Below are positions 55,820 to 63,421 of a DNA stretch of 64,000 bases, piece by piece. The notes under the pieces are model-generated. The model was not told where the DNA came from and ran no database searches. It was given only the letters and a program-made list of their open reading frames with translations. Both the position numbers and the translations under genes were made by a program. Each line of letters opens with the position of its first letter. The stretch's first letter is position 1. This DNA is from Streptomyces violaceusniger (GTDB lineage Bacteria > Actinomycetota > Actinomycetes > Streptomycetales > Streptomycetaceae). Where the stretch lies: assembly GCA_005405945.1 (NCBI GenBank), contig BJHW01000001.1, positions 7,378,001 to 7,442,000 of the forward strand, written 5' to 3'.

Positions 55820-56440
55820 TCAGACCGTACGGAAGACCTCTTCGTACTCCAGGCGCGGCAGCCGCCCCATCCAGGCGTCCGGACCCGGCTTGCCGATGTT
55901 CACCACACAGACCGCCGCGTGCCGCCCGTCCTCGAAGAACTCCTTGGAGACGGCCGCGTGGTCGAAGCCGATCATGGGCCCGGCGGCCAGCCCCGCGGCG
56001 CGCACGCCCAGGATGAAATAGCCCACCTGCAGCGCGGTGTTGAACCGCGCCGACCCCTCCCGGACCTCCGGGTCGGCGAAGATCGCTTGCGGGTTCTCCA
56101 TGAACGGCACCAGCCGCGGCAGCTCCTCGTGGAAGTCCAGGTCCGCGGCGAGCACCGCCACCAGCGGGGCCTTGGCCGTCTTCTCCTGGTTCCGCCCCGT
56201 CATGAGCGACACCAGCCGGGCGCGCGCCTCCTCCGAGCGCACCAGCACCACCCGCAGCGGCTGCTGGTTCATCGAGGTGGGGGCGTACTTGACCAGTTCG
56301 TGGATCGCGCGGACCTGCTCGTCCGTCACCGGCTCGTCGGTGAAGGTGTTGGCCGTACGGGCCTCCAGGAACAGCTGCCGCTGCGCCTCCGGCGCCAGGG
56401 TGAGAGGGCTCAGGGCCTCGCTGCTCTCCGGTGCGCTCAT
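55820..56440 (-). CDS. nitroreductase-fold flavoenzyme (RutE/malonic semialdehyde reductase-like)
   Basis: 206 residues from ATG 56440 with AAGGAGAG upstream. FMN-binding ARTANTFTDEPVTDEQVRAI, YAPTSMNQQPLRVVLVRSEE, then GYFILGVRAAGLAAGPMIGF and CVVNIGKP are those of the RutE branch. It uses NAD(P)H and FMN to reduce carbonyl or nitro compounds or quinones. The TetR gene is divergent with a palindromic operator between, so this enzyme is probably TetR-controlled and may protect against a quinone product of the neighbouring pathway. Confidence 0.85.
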   Translation of the reverse strand: MSAPESSEALSPLTLAPEAQRQLFLEARTANTFTDEPVTDEQVRAIHELVKYAPTSMNQQPLRVVLVRSEEARARLVSLMTGRNQEKTAKAPLVAVLAADLDFHEELPRLVPFMENPQAIFADPEVREGSARFNTALQVGYFILGVRAAGLAAGPMIGFDHAAVSKEFFEDGRHAAVCVVNIGKPGPDAWMGRLPRLEYEEVFRTV

Positions 56441-56494
56441 GGAGCTCTCCTTGTGAAGCGGTGGTGGAACGACGTGATCCGCCGATGAATTAAT

Positions 56495-56515
56495 TGGACT
56501 AGACGGGCTAGTCCA
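56495..56515. promoter_or_regulatory. perfect palindromic TetR operator
   Basis: TGGACTAG, spacer ACGGG, CTAGTCCA: 8-bp exact arms, 55 bp before the nitroreductase start and 73 bp before the TetR start. Typical size and place for a TetR dimer that controls both genes. Confidence 0.82.
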
Positions 56516-56587
56516 CTGCGGTGAACGAAGGCTAGACTCACAAGCCCATCGAGGGCAAGACCGGCTTGGAGCGAGGAGGTTGGGCCG

Positions 56588-57271
56588 TTGCGGACGGACA
56601 GCGGTCCCCGGCGCGGCGCGGTGGGACGGCCCGTGGGCCCCCAGCCCGCCAAGCGGCAGGCGATATTGGAGGCGGCGGTGGCCGTCTTCCTGCGCGAGGG
56701 GTACGACCGGGCGAGCGTGGACGTCATCGCGGACGAGGCCCGCGTGTCCAAGCAGACCGTGTACAACCACTTCGGCGACAAGGAACGGCTGTTCATCGCC
56801 GCCGTCGAGGAGGAGCGGGAGCGGGTGGCGGCCGGATTCGCCGCCGGTTCCCCGTACGCCCTCGGGCCCGACGGCGTCGGGACCCCCGAGGCGTACGACC
56901 GCGGCGACGCCCGCACCGCGCTGCTCGCCTTCGGCCACCGGGTGCTCGCCGTCCTGCTCGACGCGCGGGCCTCCGCGCTGCGCCGCCTGGTCATCGCCGA
57001 GGTCGCCCGCCACCCCTCGCTGCGCCCCGCGTGCGCGGAGGGAGAGCCCCAGCAGCTGGTGACGTACCTCGCCGGGATGCTCGGCCGGCGCACCGGCAGC
57101 GGTGAGCTGAGCGTGCCGGATCCGGCCACCGCCGCCCGCCAGTTCGTGGCCCTGATCATCCAACAGGGGCTCTACCAGTCGATGTACGGCACCCGCCCGC
57201 TCGCCGAGGACGAGGCCACGGCCGTCTGCGAGAGCGCCGCCGACCTGCTCGTGCGTGCGTACCGCCCATGA
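56588..57271 (+). CDS. TetR-family regulator
   Basis: 227 residues from TTG 56588 with GAGGAGG 8 bases upstream. HTH: RQAILEAAVAVFLREGYDRA and VIADEARVSKQTVYNHFGDK. C-terminal AefR-like domain (FGHRVLAVLLDARASALRRL). Co-transcribed with the SARP-type gene 22 bp downstream and divergent from the nitroreductase. Its likely operator is at 56495. Confidence 0.88.
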   Translation: MRTDSGPRRGAVGRPVGPQPAKRQAILEAAVAVFLREGYDRASVDVIADEARVSKQTVYNHFGDKERLFIAAVEEERERVAAGFAAGSPYALGPDGVGTPEAYDRGDARTALLAFGHRVLAVLLDARASALRRLVIAEVARHPSLRPACAEGEPQQLVTYLAGMLGRRTGSGELSVPDPATAARQFVALIIQQGLYQSMYGTRPLAEDEATAVCESAADLLVRAYRP

Positions 57272-57293
57272 AGCCCGAAGAGAGGTGCCACCC

Positions 57294-58109
57294 ATGCGGG
57301 TGAGCGTGCTCGGACCGCTGACACTCGGCCTCGGCGCCCGGTCCGGAGTGCCCAGCGCGATGAAGCCGCGCAAGGTGCTGTCCCTGCTGCTGCTCAACGC
57401 CGGCCGGATGGTGCCGGTGCAGTCGCTGATGGCCGAGCTGTGGGGCGATCAGCCGCCGCGCACCGGGCTGACCACGCTCCAGACCTACATCCTGCATCTG
57501 CGCAAGCTGCTCGCCGAGGGGCTGGGGATGTCGTCGGCCGCCGTCACCCGGGATGTGCTGCAGACCCGGCCCGGGGGCTACGCCATGGTGGTGAGCCCGG
57601 GCGAGCTCGACGTCCATGAGTACCGCGACCTCGTCGCCGAGGGCGAGGGCGCGCTGGAGGCCGGCGACGAGCGGACGGCGGACACCTCCTTCCGGCGGGC
57701 GCTGGCCCTCTGGCAGGGCCCGGCCCTGGTCGACGTCACCCCGCACGGGCGGCCGCTGCAGGCGGAGGTCGCCCGGCTGGAGCAGTCCCGGCTCACGGTC
57801 ACCGAGCGCGGCATCGAGACCCGGCTGCGGCTCGGCGGCCACCTGGAGGTGCTGAGCGACCTCGCCTCGCTGGTCGTGGAGCACCGCTTCCACGAGGGCC
57901 TGCACGGTCAGTACATGCTCGCCCTCCACCGCTCCGGCCAGCGCACCCGTGCCCTGACGGTCTACCAGCGGCTGCGGATGGCGATGACGGAGGAGCTGGG
58001 GCTCGAGCCCTCGGCGAAGCTCCAGCGGCTCCAGCAGGCGGTGCTGGTGTCCGACCCCCGGCTGGACCAGGAGGCGGGGGCGCCGGGGCGGGGTCCGGTG
58101 GTGGCGTGA
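57294..58109 (+). CDS. SARP-type (AfsR/DnrI, BTAD) regulator
   Basis: 271 residues from ATG 57294 with GAGAGGTG upstream. N-terminal OmpR-type winged helix (VLSLLLLNAGRMVPVQSLMA, LTTLQTYILHLRKLLAEGLG) and bacterial transcriptional activator domain (LVDVTPHGRPLQAEVARLEQ, HRFHEGLHGQYMLALHRSGQ, ALTVYQRLRMAMTEELGLEP). Small SARPs are pathway-specific activators of secondary metabolite genes, which supports the adjacent A-T-TE cluster. No TTA codon was seen. Confidence 0.87.
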   Translation: MRVSVLGPLTLGLGARSGVPSAMKPRKVLSLLLLNAGRMVPVQSLMAELWGDQPPRTGLTTLQTYILHLRKLLAEGLGMSSAAVTRDVLQTRPGGYAMVVSPGELDVHEYRDLVAEGEGALEAGDERTADTSFRRALALWQGPALVDVTPHGRPLQAEVARLEQSRLTVTERGIETRLRLGGHLEVLSDLASLVVEHRFHEGLHGQYMLALHRSGQRTRALTVYQRLRMAMTEELGLEPSAKLQRLQQAVLVSDPRLDQEAGAPGRGPVVA

Positions 58110-58226
58110 GGGGCGACCGGTAGGGCGGCGCGGCCCTGCGGAACGCGCGGCCCTCGGGGCGTCGTGGCCCTCGGACGGACGTAGTGGCGCTCAGGCGTGG
58201 TGGCCCTCAGGCGTACGTCGTGGCCC

Positions 58227-58409
58227 TCAGACGTCGTCGTCTTCCTCGTCGAGCCGGGCCAGCCAGGTCGCCAGCCGCTCCACCGGGACCTCGAAGTCCG
58301 GGTTCAGGTCGACGAACGTCCGCAGCTGCTCGGCGAGCCACTCGAAGGTGACCTCCTCATCGCCGCGCCGCTGCTCCAGCTCCTCGATACCGCGATCGGT
58401 GAAGTACAA
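58227..58409 (-). CDS. small conserved acidic protein (DUF6104-like)
   Basis: 60 residues: MYFTDRGIEELEQRRGDEEV then LAEQLRTFVDLNPDFEVPVE and an acidic end (RLDEEDDDV). Conserved short Streptomyces proteins of this pattern exist without known function. Confidence 0.65.
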   Translation of the reverse strand: MYFTDRGIEELEQRRGDEEVTFEWLAEQLRTFVDLNPDFEVPVERLATWLARLDEEDDDV

Positions 58410-58500
58410 GGGTCGCTCCGGAAGGGTGGTGTGGATCTACCCGCCCAGGATATGCGGCCCCGCACCCCGAGGAGCGACCCGAGGGCCGCCGGGGTTGACG

Positions 58501-58516
58501 TTGACGCAGGCGTCAA
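58501..58516. promoter_or_regulatory. palindromic operator upstream of the SDR gene
   Basis: TTGACGCAGGCGTCAA, exact 6-bp arms around CAGG, 18 bp before the SDR start; a TTGACG copy also lies just before it. The TTGACGC pattern is common at MerR-type promoters, and a MerR gene is encoded at the right edge of the window. Confidence 0.65.
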
Positions 58517-58534
58517 TGTTTACGGTGTGTCGAC

Positions 58535-59305
58535 ATGACCGACATGACAGCAGCGCACTTTTCCGGCAGAGCAGTGATCGTCACCGGCGGGGGCACGGGG
58601 ATCGGGCGGGCCACCGCGCGGACCTTCGCCGAGCAGGGCGCCCAGGTCCTGGTGGTCGGCCGCACGGCGGCCCGGCTCGCCGAGACGGCCGCCGACGCCC
58701 CGGGCATCCTGCCCCTGGCGGCCGACATCGCGGCCCCCGGCGCCGCCGAGTTGATCGTGAACACCGCGATGGAGGCGTTCGGCCGCGTCGATGTGCTGGT
58801 CAACAACGCCGCCGTGGTCCGGCAGACGCCGCTCGGGGACATCCGGCGGGAGGCCGTCGAGGAGATGCTGGCCGTCAATCTGCTCGCCCCGATGTACGTC
58901 ACCCAGGCCGCGCTCCCGCGGCTGAGCGAGAGCGCGGGCGTTGTGATCAACGTCAGTACGGCCATCGGCCAGCGCGGCTGGCCGAGGCCCGGCACGGAGC
59001 TGTACGCCGCGCTGAAGGCCGCTCTGGACACGCTGACGCGCAGCTGGGCCGTCCAACTCGCCCCGAGCGGGGTGCGCGTGGCCGCCGTGGCCCCCGGCCC
59101 CATCGCCACCGGGATCGGGCATCACCAGGGGCTCGACGCCGAGCAGGTCGACGCCCTGCGGACGACCCTGATCGAGCATGTGCCGCTGGGACGGCTCGGC
59201 CGGGCGGAGGAGGTCGCCTTCTGGATCACCCAGCTTGCCCGGCCCGAGGCGGGCTACACCACCGGGGTCGTCCTGCCGGTGGACGGCGGGGCGCTGGTCG
59301 GCTAG
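58535..59305 (+). CDS. SDR-family oxidoreductase
   Basis: 256 residues from ATG 58535. Classical SDR: VIVTGGGTGIGRATARTFAE (TGxxxGIG), DVLVNNAAVV (NNAA), catalytic Ser in VVINVSTAIGQRGW and Tyr-Lys in ELYAALKAALDTLTRSWAV, C-terminal VAPGPIATGIG. NAD(P)H-dependent oxidation or reduction of an unknown substrate. Its TAG stop lies in the CTAG at the left end of the mobile element, so that insertion just spared the reading frame. Confidence 0.87.
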   Translation: MTDMTAAHFSGRAVIVTGGGTGIGRATARTFAEQGAQVLVVGRTAARLAETAADAPGILPLAADIAAPGAAELIVNTAMEAFGRVDVLVNNAAVVRQTPLGDIRREAVEEMLAVNLLAPMYVTQAALPRLSESAGVVINVSTAIGQRGWPRPGTELYAALKAALDTLTRSWAVQLAPSGVRVAAVAPGPIATGIGHHQGLDAEQVDALRTTLIEHVPLGRLGRAEEVAFWITQLARPEAGYTTGVVLPVDGGALVG

Positions 59306-59332
59306 TGCCGTGACCACGAACGTTCGCGGTGT
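59302..59332 (+). repeat. left terminal inverted repeat (IR-A)
   Basis: Begins CTAGTGCCGTGACCACGAAC. Contains the stop codon of the upstream SDR gene at 59303-59305. Confidence 0.8.
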
Positions 59333-59385
59333 TGGCTGACACACCGTCGGCCTGCTGTGCTTACTGTTGTTGTGGCGGTCAGGCT

Positions 59386-59616
59386 GTGGTGGCGGCAGAT
59401 CCCGTACGCGTGCGGCGGCTGAGTGACCAGGAAGGTCAGCAGCTGCTGTGCACCACTCGCAGAGGCGCTGGTTCACCGATCCGATTACGGCGGGCCATGG
59501 TCGTGCTGGCATCGGCCGACGGCAGCACCGTCGCGGCTATCGCTCGTCTCGTGCAGGCCGATGAGGACACGATCCGGCAGGTCATCCATCGGTTCAATGA
59601 GATGGGGATGGCCTAG
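59386..59616 (+). pseudogene. IS630-family transposase, N-terminal fragment
   Basis: From GTG 59386: VRVRRLSDQEGQQLLCTTRR, RRAMVVLASADGSTVAAIAR and EDTIRQVIHRFNEMGMA form the helix-turn-helix region of Streptomyces IS630-type transposases. The frame ends at TAG 59616; a shifted frame reads LDP and then loses similarity at about 59628. The middle of the transposase is missing; its catalytic part is at 60559. Confidence 0.75.
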
Positions 59617-59739
59617 CCTGGACCCTGATTCGTTGATAGCAGCGCTGGTCGGCTTCTCGAAGTAGGGCGCGGTCTGACGGCGGTGGCGGGCTACCCAGGT
59701 CCGGGCTCGTGCCCGTCCGAGATCTGGCAGGATCCGCTC

Positions 59740-60282
59740 GTGAGCCAATCCCTGGTGACTTTACGCAAGCTCGCGCTCAACGACTGGCAAGCGGTGCACT
59801 CCTGGGCCAGCCTTGAGGAGGCTTGTCGCTACCAGCCTTGGGGGCCGAACAGCGAGGACCAGACGCGCGCGTTCGTGCAATCCGCCGTAGAGGCCTGGTC
59901 GCACGCTCATCAGCAGAGATTTGTCTACATTGCTCGCTTCGGGAATGACCTCGTCGGCATGGGTGAGCTGCGCATTCGTAGCCATCGCCATCGTCAGGGC
60001 GAAATCGCCTACATCGTGCACCCGAGGGCCTGGGGGCGTGGCGTGGGCACAGCGATCGGGCAAGAGCTCCTGTCGCGCGGGTTCCGGGAATTGGGACTCC
60101 ACCGGATCCACGCGACCTGTGACCCGCGCAATCTCGCGTCGTCTCGGGTGCTGGGTAAGCTTGGCATGACGTACGAGGGGCGGCATCGGCACACCGCCTT
60201 GATTCGGGATGGCTGGCGAGACTCCGAGATGTTCAGCATCCTCGAAGCGGAATGGCGTCCGAGCCCCAGTGACAGATTGTGA
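59740..60282 (+). CDS. GNAT acetyltransferase (RimJ/RimL type) in the mobile region
   Basis: 180 residues from GTG 59740. VTLRKLALNDWQAVHSWASL, then AYIVHPRAWGRGVGTAIGQE (acetyl-CoA loop) and FRELGLHRIHATCDPRNLAS, GMTYEGRHRHTALIRDGWRD are of the RimJ/RimL class acting on protein N-termini, amino acids or antibiotics. Lower GC and less biased codons than neighbours and a TTA codon at 59761-59763 (residue 8) suggest foreign origin and bldA dependence. It separates the two halves of the transposase. Confidence 0.82.
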   Translation: MSQSLVTLRKLALNDWQAVHSWASLEEACRYQPWGPNSEDQTRAFVQSAVEAWSHAHQQRFVYIARFGNDLVGMGELRIRSHRHRQGEIAYIVHPRAWGRGVGTAIGQELLSRGFRELGLHRIHATCDPRNLASSRVLGKLGMTYEGRHRHTALIRDGWRDSEMFSILEAEWRPSPSDRL

Positions 60283-60337
60283 TCTTGCTGCTGGGGACCT
60301 GTGCGGATAAAGCGCGGCCACCGTTGACCATCGGCGT

Positions 60338-60560
60338 GTGAAGACAAACGATCATGCGGTGGTCGCAGGTCACAGCGTAGACCCTGCCCGCTGGCAGGAG
60401 GCATTCGAGGGCCTGATGGTCCGGATCGCAGGCCGGTTCGCCAGGGTCGAACCCCGCCGCCGGATGCGGTTCGCGACCAAGCCGGAACTGGCCGCGCGCA
60501 TGATCACCCGGTTCCTGGACGCCGGCCACCACACCCCCTGGGTGTCCGGCGACGAGCTAT
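60338..60560 (+). pseudogene. IS701-like transposase remnant with internal deletion
   Basis: DPARWQEAFEGLMVRIAGRF + ARVEPRRR is the N-terminal signature of Streptomyces IS701-family transposases, but it joins directly to RFATKPELAARMITRFLDAG + HHTPWVSGDE, which belongs to the catalytic middle; about 150 residues between are gone. At 60559 it runs into the IS630 piece. A chimera of two deletions. Confidence 0.65.
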
Positions 60561-61221
60561 GTGGAGCGTGCGCAAGCTCGCCGACTACCTCACCTCGCAG
60601 GCCGCCCGCCCGATCTCCGTCGGGCGGGAACGGCTGCGGCAGTTGCTGATCAAGCACCAGATCACGTTCCAGCGGACCAAGACCTGGAAAGAATCCAACG
60701 ATCCGCAGCGCGACGCGAAACTCGCCCGCATCGAGCATGTCATCAGCCATTTCCCGCAACCGGTGTTCGCGTTCGACGAGTTCGGGCCACTGGTGATCCG
60801 TCCGCAGGCCGGTGCCGACTGGGTACCCAAGAGCCATCCGCGACGACTTCCGGCGAACTATCACAAGCTGCACGGTGTTCAACAGTTCCACGGTTGCTAC
60901 TCCGTCGGTGCTGATCAGCTTTGGGGTGTCGTCAACCGCCGCAAGGGCGCCGCGAACACCCTCGCCGCCCTCAAGTCGATCCGCAGAGCGAGGCCGGACG
61001 GAGCACCGATCTACGTCATCCTGGACAACCTGTCCGCCCACAAGGGCAAGCGGATCCGGGCGTGGGCGGCCCGGAAGAAGGTCGAGCTGCACCGATACCT
61101 GCGCTGGCGCAACGCCAACGCCCGCCACCCTGATGTGCTGGCCGCCCGACGCCGCGAACGTGCCCGTATCCGCAGCGAACGACAACGACGCTGGGGCCAA
61201 CCCATCACCCGGACAGCCTGA
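60559..61221 (+). pseudogene. IS630-family transposase, C-terminal catalytic part
   Basis: An open frame of about 220 residues: WSVRKLADYLTSQAARPISV, RLRQLLIKHQITFQRTKTWK, VFAFDEFGPLVIRPQAGADW (first catalytic Asp), IYVILDNLSAHKGKRIRAWA (second Asp, DNLSAHK) and VELHRYLRWRNANARHPDVL. The usual SWLNPVE-type region with the catalytic Glu is altered, ending in QRRWGQPITRTA. It lacks the HTH part and is probably inactive alone. Confidence 0.8.
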
Positions 61222-61226
61222 CCCCA

Positions 61227-61257
61227 ACATCTCAAACGTTCATGGTCAGAACACTAG
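61227..61257 (-). repeat. internal inverted repeat (IR-B), end of the transposase remnant
   Basis: Reverse complement begins CTAGTGTTCTGACCATGAAC and matches IR-A in 24 of 31 positions. Its CTAG supplies the stop codon of the TetR gene read from the right. Confidence 0.7.
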
Positions 61258-61871
61258 CTGCTCGCCGGCCGGCCGTTCGCCAGCGCCTCGGTTTGCCAGC
61301 CGAGAAGGATCGCGCGGAGCGCCTGTTCGGCGAGGCGGCGGGCGCGATCGTTGCCTACGTTGCCGAGGTAACTGAGCGACGCGATGCCGTACAGCGTGCC
61401 CCAGAGGATCTCGCAAGCCTGGTCCGGATCGGCCAGGACCACGTCGTGTGCAGCCGACCAGGTGGTGAGCAACTCCTTGAGGACGTCGATGGCCGGTTCC
61501 GCGACGCGTCGGCGTTCGTCCGCGTCGACTACCGGGTCGTTCATGACCTGGTAGAGGTGGGGGTGCTCGCCGGCGAACCGGACGTACTCCGACGCGATGC
61601 GCGTCATGCGCCGGTCCGTGTCGGGCTCCTGCGCGGCTTGGCGGAACTCGGTCAGCATCAGGTGGTGACCGTACGCGACCAGCTCCAGTACGAGCGCATC
61701 CTTGTTGGCGAAGTGCTGGTAGACGACGGGTGCGGAATATTCGACGTCGGTGGCGATGCGCCGGATCGTCAGGGCCGCGATGCCCTCGGTCTCGAGGACG
61801 TGCAGCGCGGCCTCGATGATCCGCTCCCGGGTGTTCGCCCGTTCGCGGGCCCGTCTCGTGCTGGTCGACAT
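61254..61871 (-). CDS. TetR-family regulator of the cargo genes
   Basis: 205 residues. HTH RERIIEAALHVLETEGIAAL, RRIATDVEYSAPVVYQHFAN; C-terminal TetR_C domain of the TetR/AcrR WHG type (EHPHLYQVMNDPV). Divergent from the Dabb gene with a perfect palindrome in between. The stop TAG is made by the CTAG at the end of the IS remnant. Confidence 0.85.
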   Translation of the reverse strand: MSTSTRRARERANTRERIIEAALHVLETEGIAALTIRRIATDVEYSAPVVYQHFANKDALVLELVAYGHHLMLTEFRQAAQEPDTDRRMTRIASEYVRFAGEHPHLYQVMNDPVVDADERRRVAEPAIDVLKELLTTWSAAHDVVLADPDQACEILWGTLYGIASLSYLGNVGNDRARRLAEQALRAILLGWQTEALANGRPASS

Positions 61872-61948
61872 GATCCGTCACTTCGCTTCGATGGTGTCCT
61901 CGAACACTAGTCACTGCCCTTGACCGCGCCGACAACGCGCGTCATAGT

Positions 61949-61977
61949 TAACGACGTTAGGAAATCTAACGTCGTTA
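61949..61977. promoter_or_regulatory. TetR operator, 12-bp perfect inverted repeat
   Basis: TAACGACGTTAG, spacer GAAAT, CTAACGTCGTTA. It overlaps the start region of the rightward genes (18 bp before the Dabb ATG) and is 78 bp from the TetR start. AT-rich against the surroundings. Confidence 0.85.
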
Positions 61978-61994
61978 GGAACGAGTAGCAGGTC

Positions 61995-62399
61995 ATGATT
62001 CACCACATCAACCGGGTCACGATGAAGGCCACCGCGACGTCCGAGCAGATCGAGGCGGTGCTGGAGAGCTGGCGCAACCAGGGCCGGTCGAACCCCGACA
62101 TCAAGTCCTTCGTCGTCGGCCGCGACCACGGCGGCGACTACACGTACGGCGCGGTGTTCGTCGTCGAGGATCTCGACGGGCTTTTCGCCTACCTGACGCA
62201 CCCGACCACCTACCAGACCGACCACCTCGGGCTGAACCTGGTCGAACGGCTGGAGATCTTCGACGTCAGTGACGACGACGACCCCGACCTGAACGCCAAG
62301 ATCCAGGAACTGCACCGGCGCCGCAACGAGCTCAACCCGCAGATTGCCGGCATGCTCGCCGACGTGCCCACCTACACCGGCTCCGGCGTGGACGACTGA
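61995..62399 (+). CDS. Dabb (stress-responsive alpha/beta barrel) protein
   Basis: 134 residues. MIHHINRVTMKATATSEQIE, DIKSFVVGRDHGGDYTYGAV and LTHPTTYQTDHLGLN are of the Dabb ferredoxin-like dimeric fold, which includes aromatic-ring cyclases and stress proteins. It is transcribed with the epimerase 28 bp downstream and repressed probably by the divergent TetR. Confidence 0.72.
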   Translation: MIHHINRVTMKATATSEQIEAVLESWRNQGRSNPDIKSFVVGRDHGGDYTYGAVFVVEDLDGLFAYLTHPTTYQTDHLGLNLVERLEIFDVSDDDDPDLNAKIQELHRRRNELNPQIAGMLADVPTYTGSGVDD

Positions 62400-62426
62400 C
62401 CGATACCCCGGAGAAGGAGAACCGTC

Positions 62427-63329
62427 ATGGCCAAGCACGTCGTCATCGGCGCCGGTTCCATCGGTACCAACGTCGCTCGTCTGCTCGCCGAGCGCGGCGA
62501 GAGCGTCCGGATCGTCACCCGCAGCGGCTCCGGCCCCGAGCACCGGCTGATCGACCGGGTCGCCGCGGACGCGTCCGACCCGTCCCGCCTGACCGAGCTG
62601 TCCCGCGGCGCGGAAGTGATCTACCACTGCGCCAATCCACCCTCATACACGATGTGGGAGCGCCTGTTGCCGCCCCTGCAGACGGCGGCCATCACCGCCG
62701 CCAAGGCGAACGACGCCGTCCTCGCGCTGACCGGCAGCCTTTACGCCTACGGCCCGCAGCCCGGTGGCCGGATGAACGAACACACCCCCATGGCCGCCAC
62801 CGGGCACAAGGGCCGCCTGCGCAGACGCATGTGGGAACAGGCCCTCGCCGGAGGGATCCGCACCGTCGAGGTCCGCGGCTCCGACTACATCGGCAAGGAC
62901 GCCAACGGCATCTACTCCCTGCTCATCAAGTCGGCCCTGCAGAAGGGAAAAGCGGCCTGGATCACCGGCCACCTGGACATGCCGCACACCTTCACCTTCA
63001 ACGGCGACATGGCACAGGCCCTCATCACGCTGGCCTCGGAAGAACGCGCGTGGGGCCGACCCTGGCACGTGCCGTCCCCGACGGCCGTCACCATCCGCGA
63101 GCTGGCGCGGCGCTACGCCGTCGCGGCGGGCCGGCCACCGATCAAACTCATCCAGATACCGCGCTCCGTGACGCGTACGGCCGGGCTGATCGTGCCGATC
63201 GCCCGCGAGATGGCCGAGATGGACTACCAGTGGTACGCGCCGTTCCACATGGACGCGACGGAGACGGCCGACACCTTTCGCCTGACCGCCACCGACCTCG
63301 ACACCGCCGTCCGCGACGAGGTCAGCTGA
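62427..63329 (+). CDS. NAD-dependent epimerase/dehydratase family protein
   Basis: 300 residues from ATG 62427 with GGAGAAGGAGAA upstream. Rossmann loop KHVVIGAGSIGTNVARLLAE (GAGxIG variant of the GxxGxxG motif); LALTGSLYAYGPQPG holds the active-site Ser-Tyr region, but the YxxxK pair is replaced by GHKGRLRRRMWEQ, so it may bind cofactor without normal epimerase chemistry. Second cargo gene of the TetR-controlled pair. Confidence 0.78.
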   Translation: MAKHVVIGAGSIGTNVARLLAERGESVRIVTRSGSGPEHRLIDRVAADASDPSRLTELSRGAEVIYHCANPPSYTMWERLLPPLQTAAITAAKANDAVLALTGSLYAYGPQPGGRMNEHTPMAATGHKGRLRRRMWEQALAGGIRTVEVRGSDYIGKDANGIYSLLIKSALQKGKAAWITGHLDMPHTFTFNGDMAQALITLASEERAWGRPWHVPSPTAVTIRELARRYAVAAGRPPIKLIQIPRSVTRTAGLIVPIAREMAEMDYQWYAPFHMDATETADTFRLTATDLDTAVRDEVS

Positions 63330-63370
63330 ACTCCCACCGCCACACCGGCAGGCCAACGGCATGGCCGCCG

Positions 63371-63401
63371 ACACCGTGAACGTTCGTGGTCACGGCACTA
63401 G
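63371..63401 (-). repeat. right terminal inverted repeat (IR-C)
   Basis: Reverse complement of IR-A with one mismatch in 31. Ends in CTAG at 63398-63401. Confidence 0.8.
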
Positions 63402-63421
63402 GCGCGGACCGTGCCGCCTGC

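Larger units (their letters stand above)
59303..63400. mobile_element. mobile mosaic bounded by 31-bp inverted ends (IS630 type)
   Basis: The left end (59302-59332, beginning CTAGTGCCGTGACCACGAAC) is matched by the reverse complement of 63371-63401 in 30 of 31 positions. Both ends sit at CTAG, the known IS630-family target with TA duplication. A third, weaker end (24 of 31) lies at the right of the transposase remnant (61227-61257). Inside are IS630 transposase pieces, an IS701 piece, a GNAT gene and a TetR/Dabb/epimerase cargo. Removing 4,098 bp restores CTAG between the SDR and the MerR region. Whether the unit moved as a whole is inferred. Confidence 0.75.

Noticed and set aside
59485..59748. 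Minus-strand frame with RARTWVARHRRQTAPYFEKP, possibly another transposase end
   Set aside because: Short, no catalytic motif and no recognised family; left unannotated.
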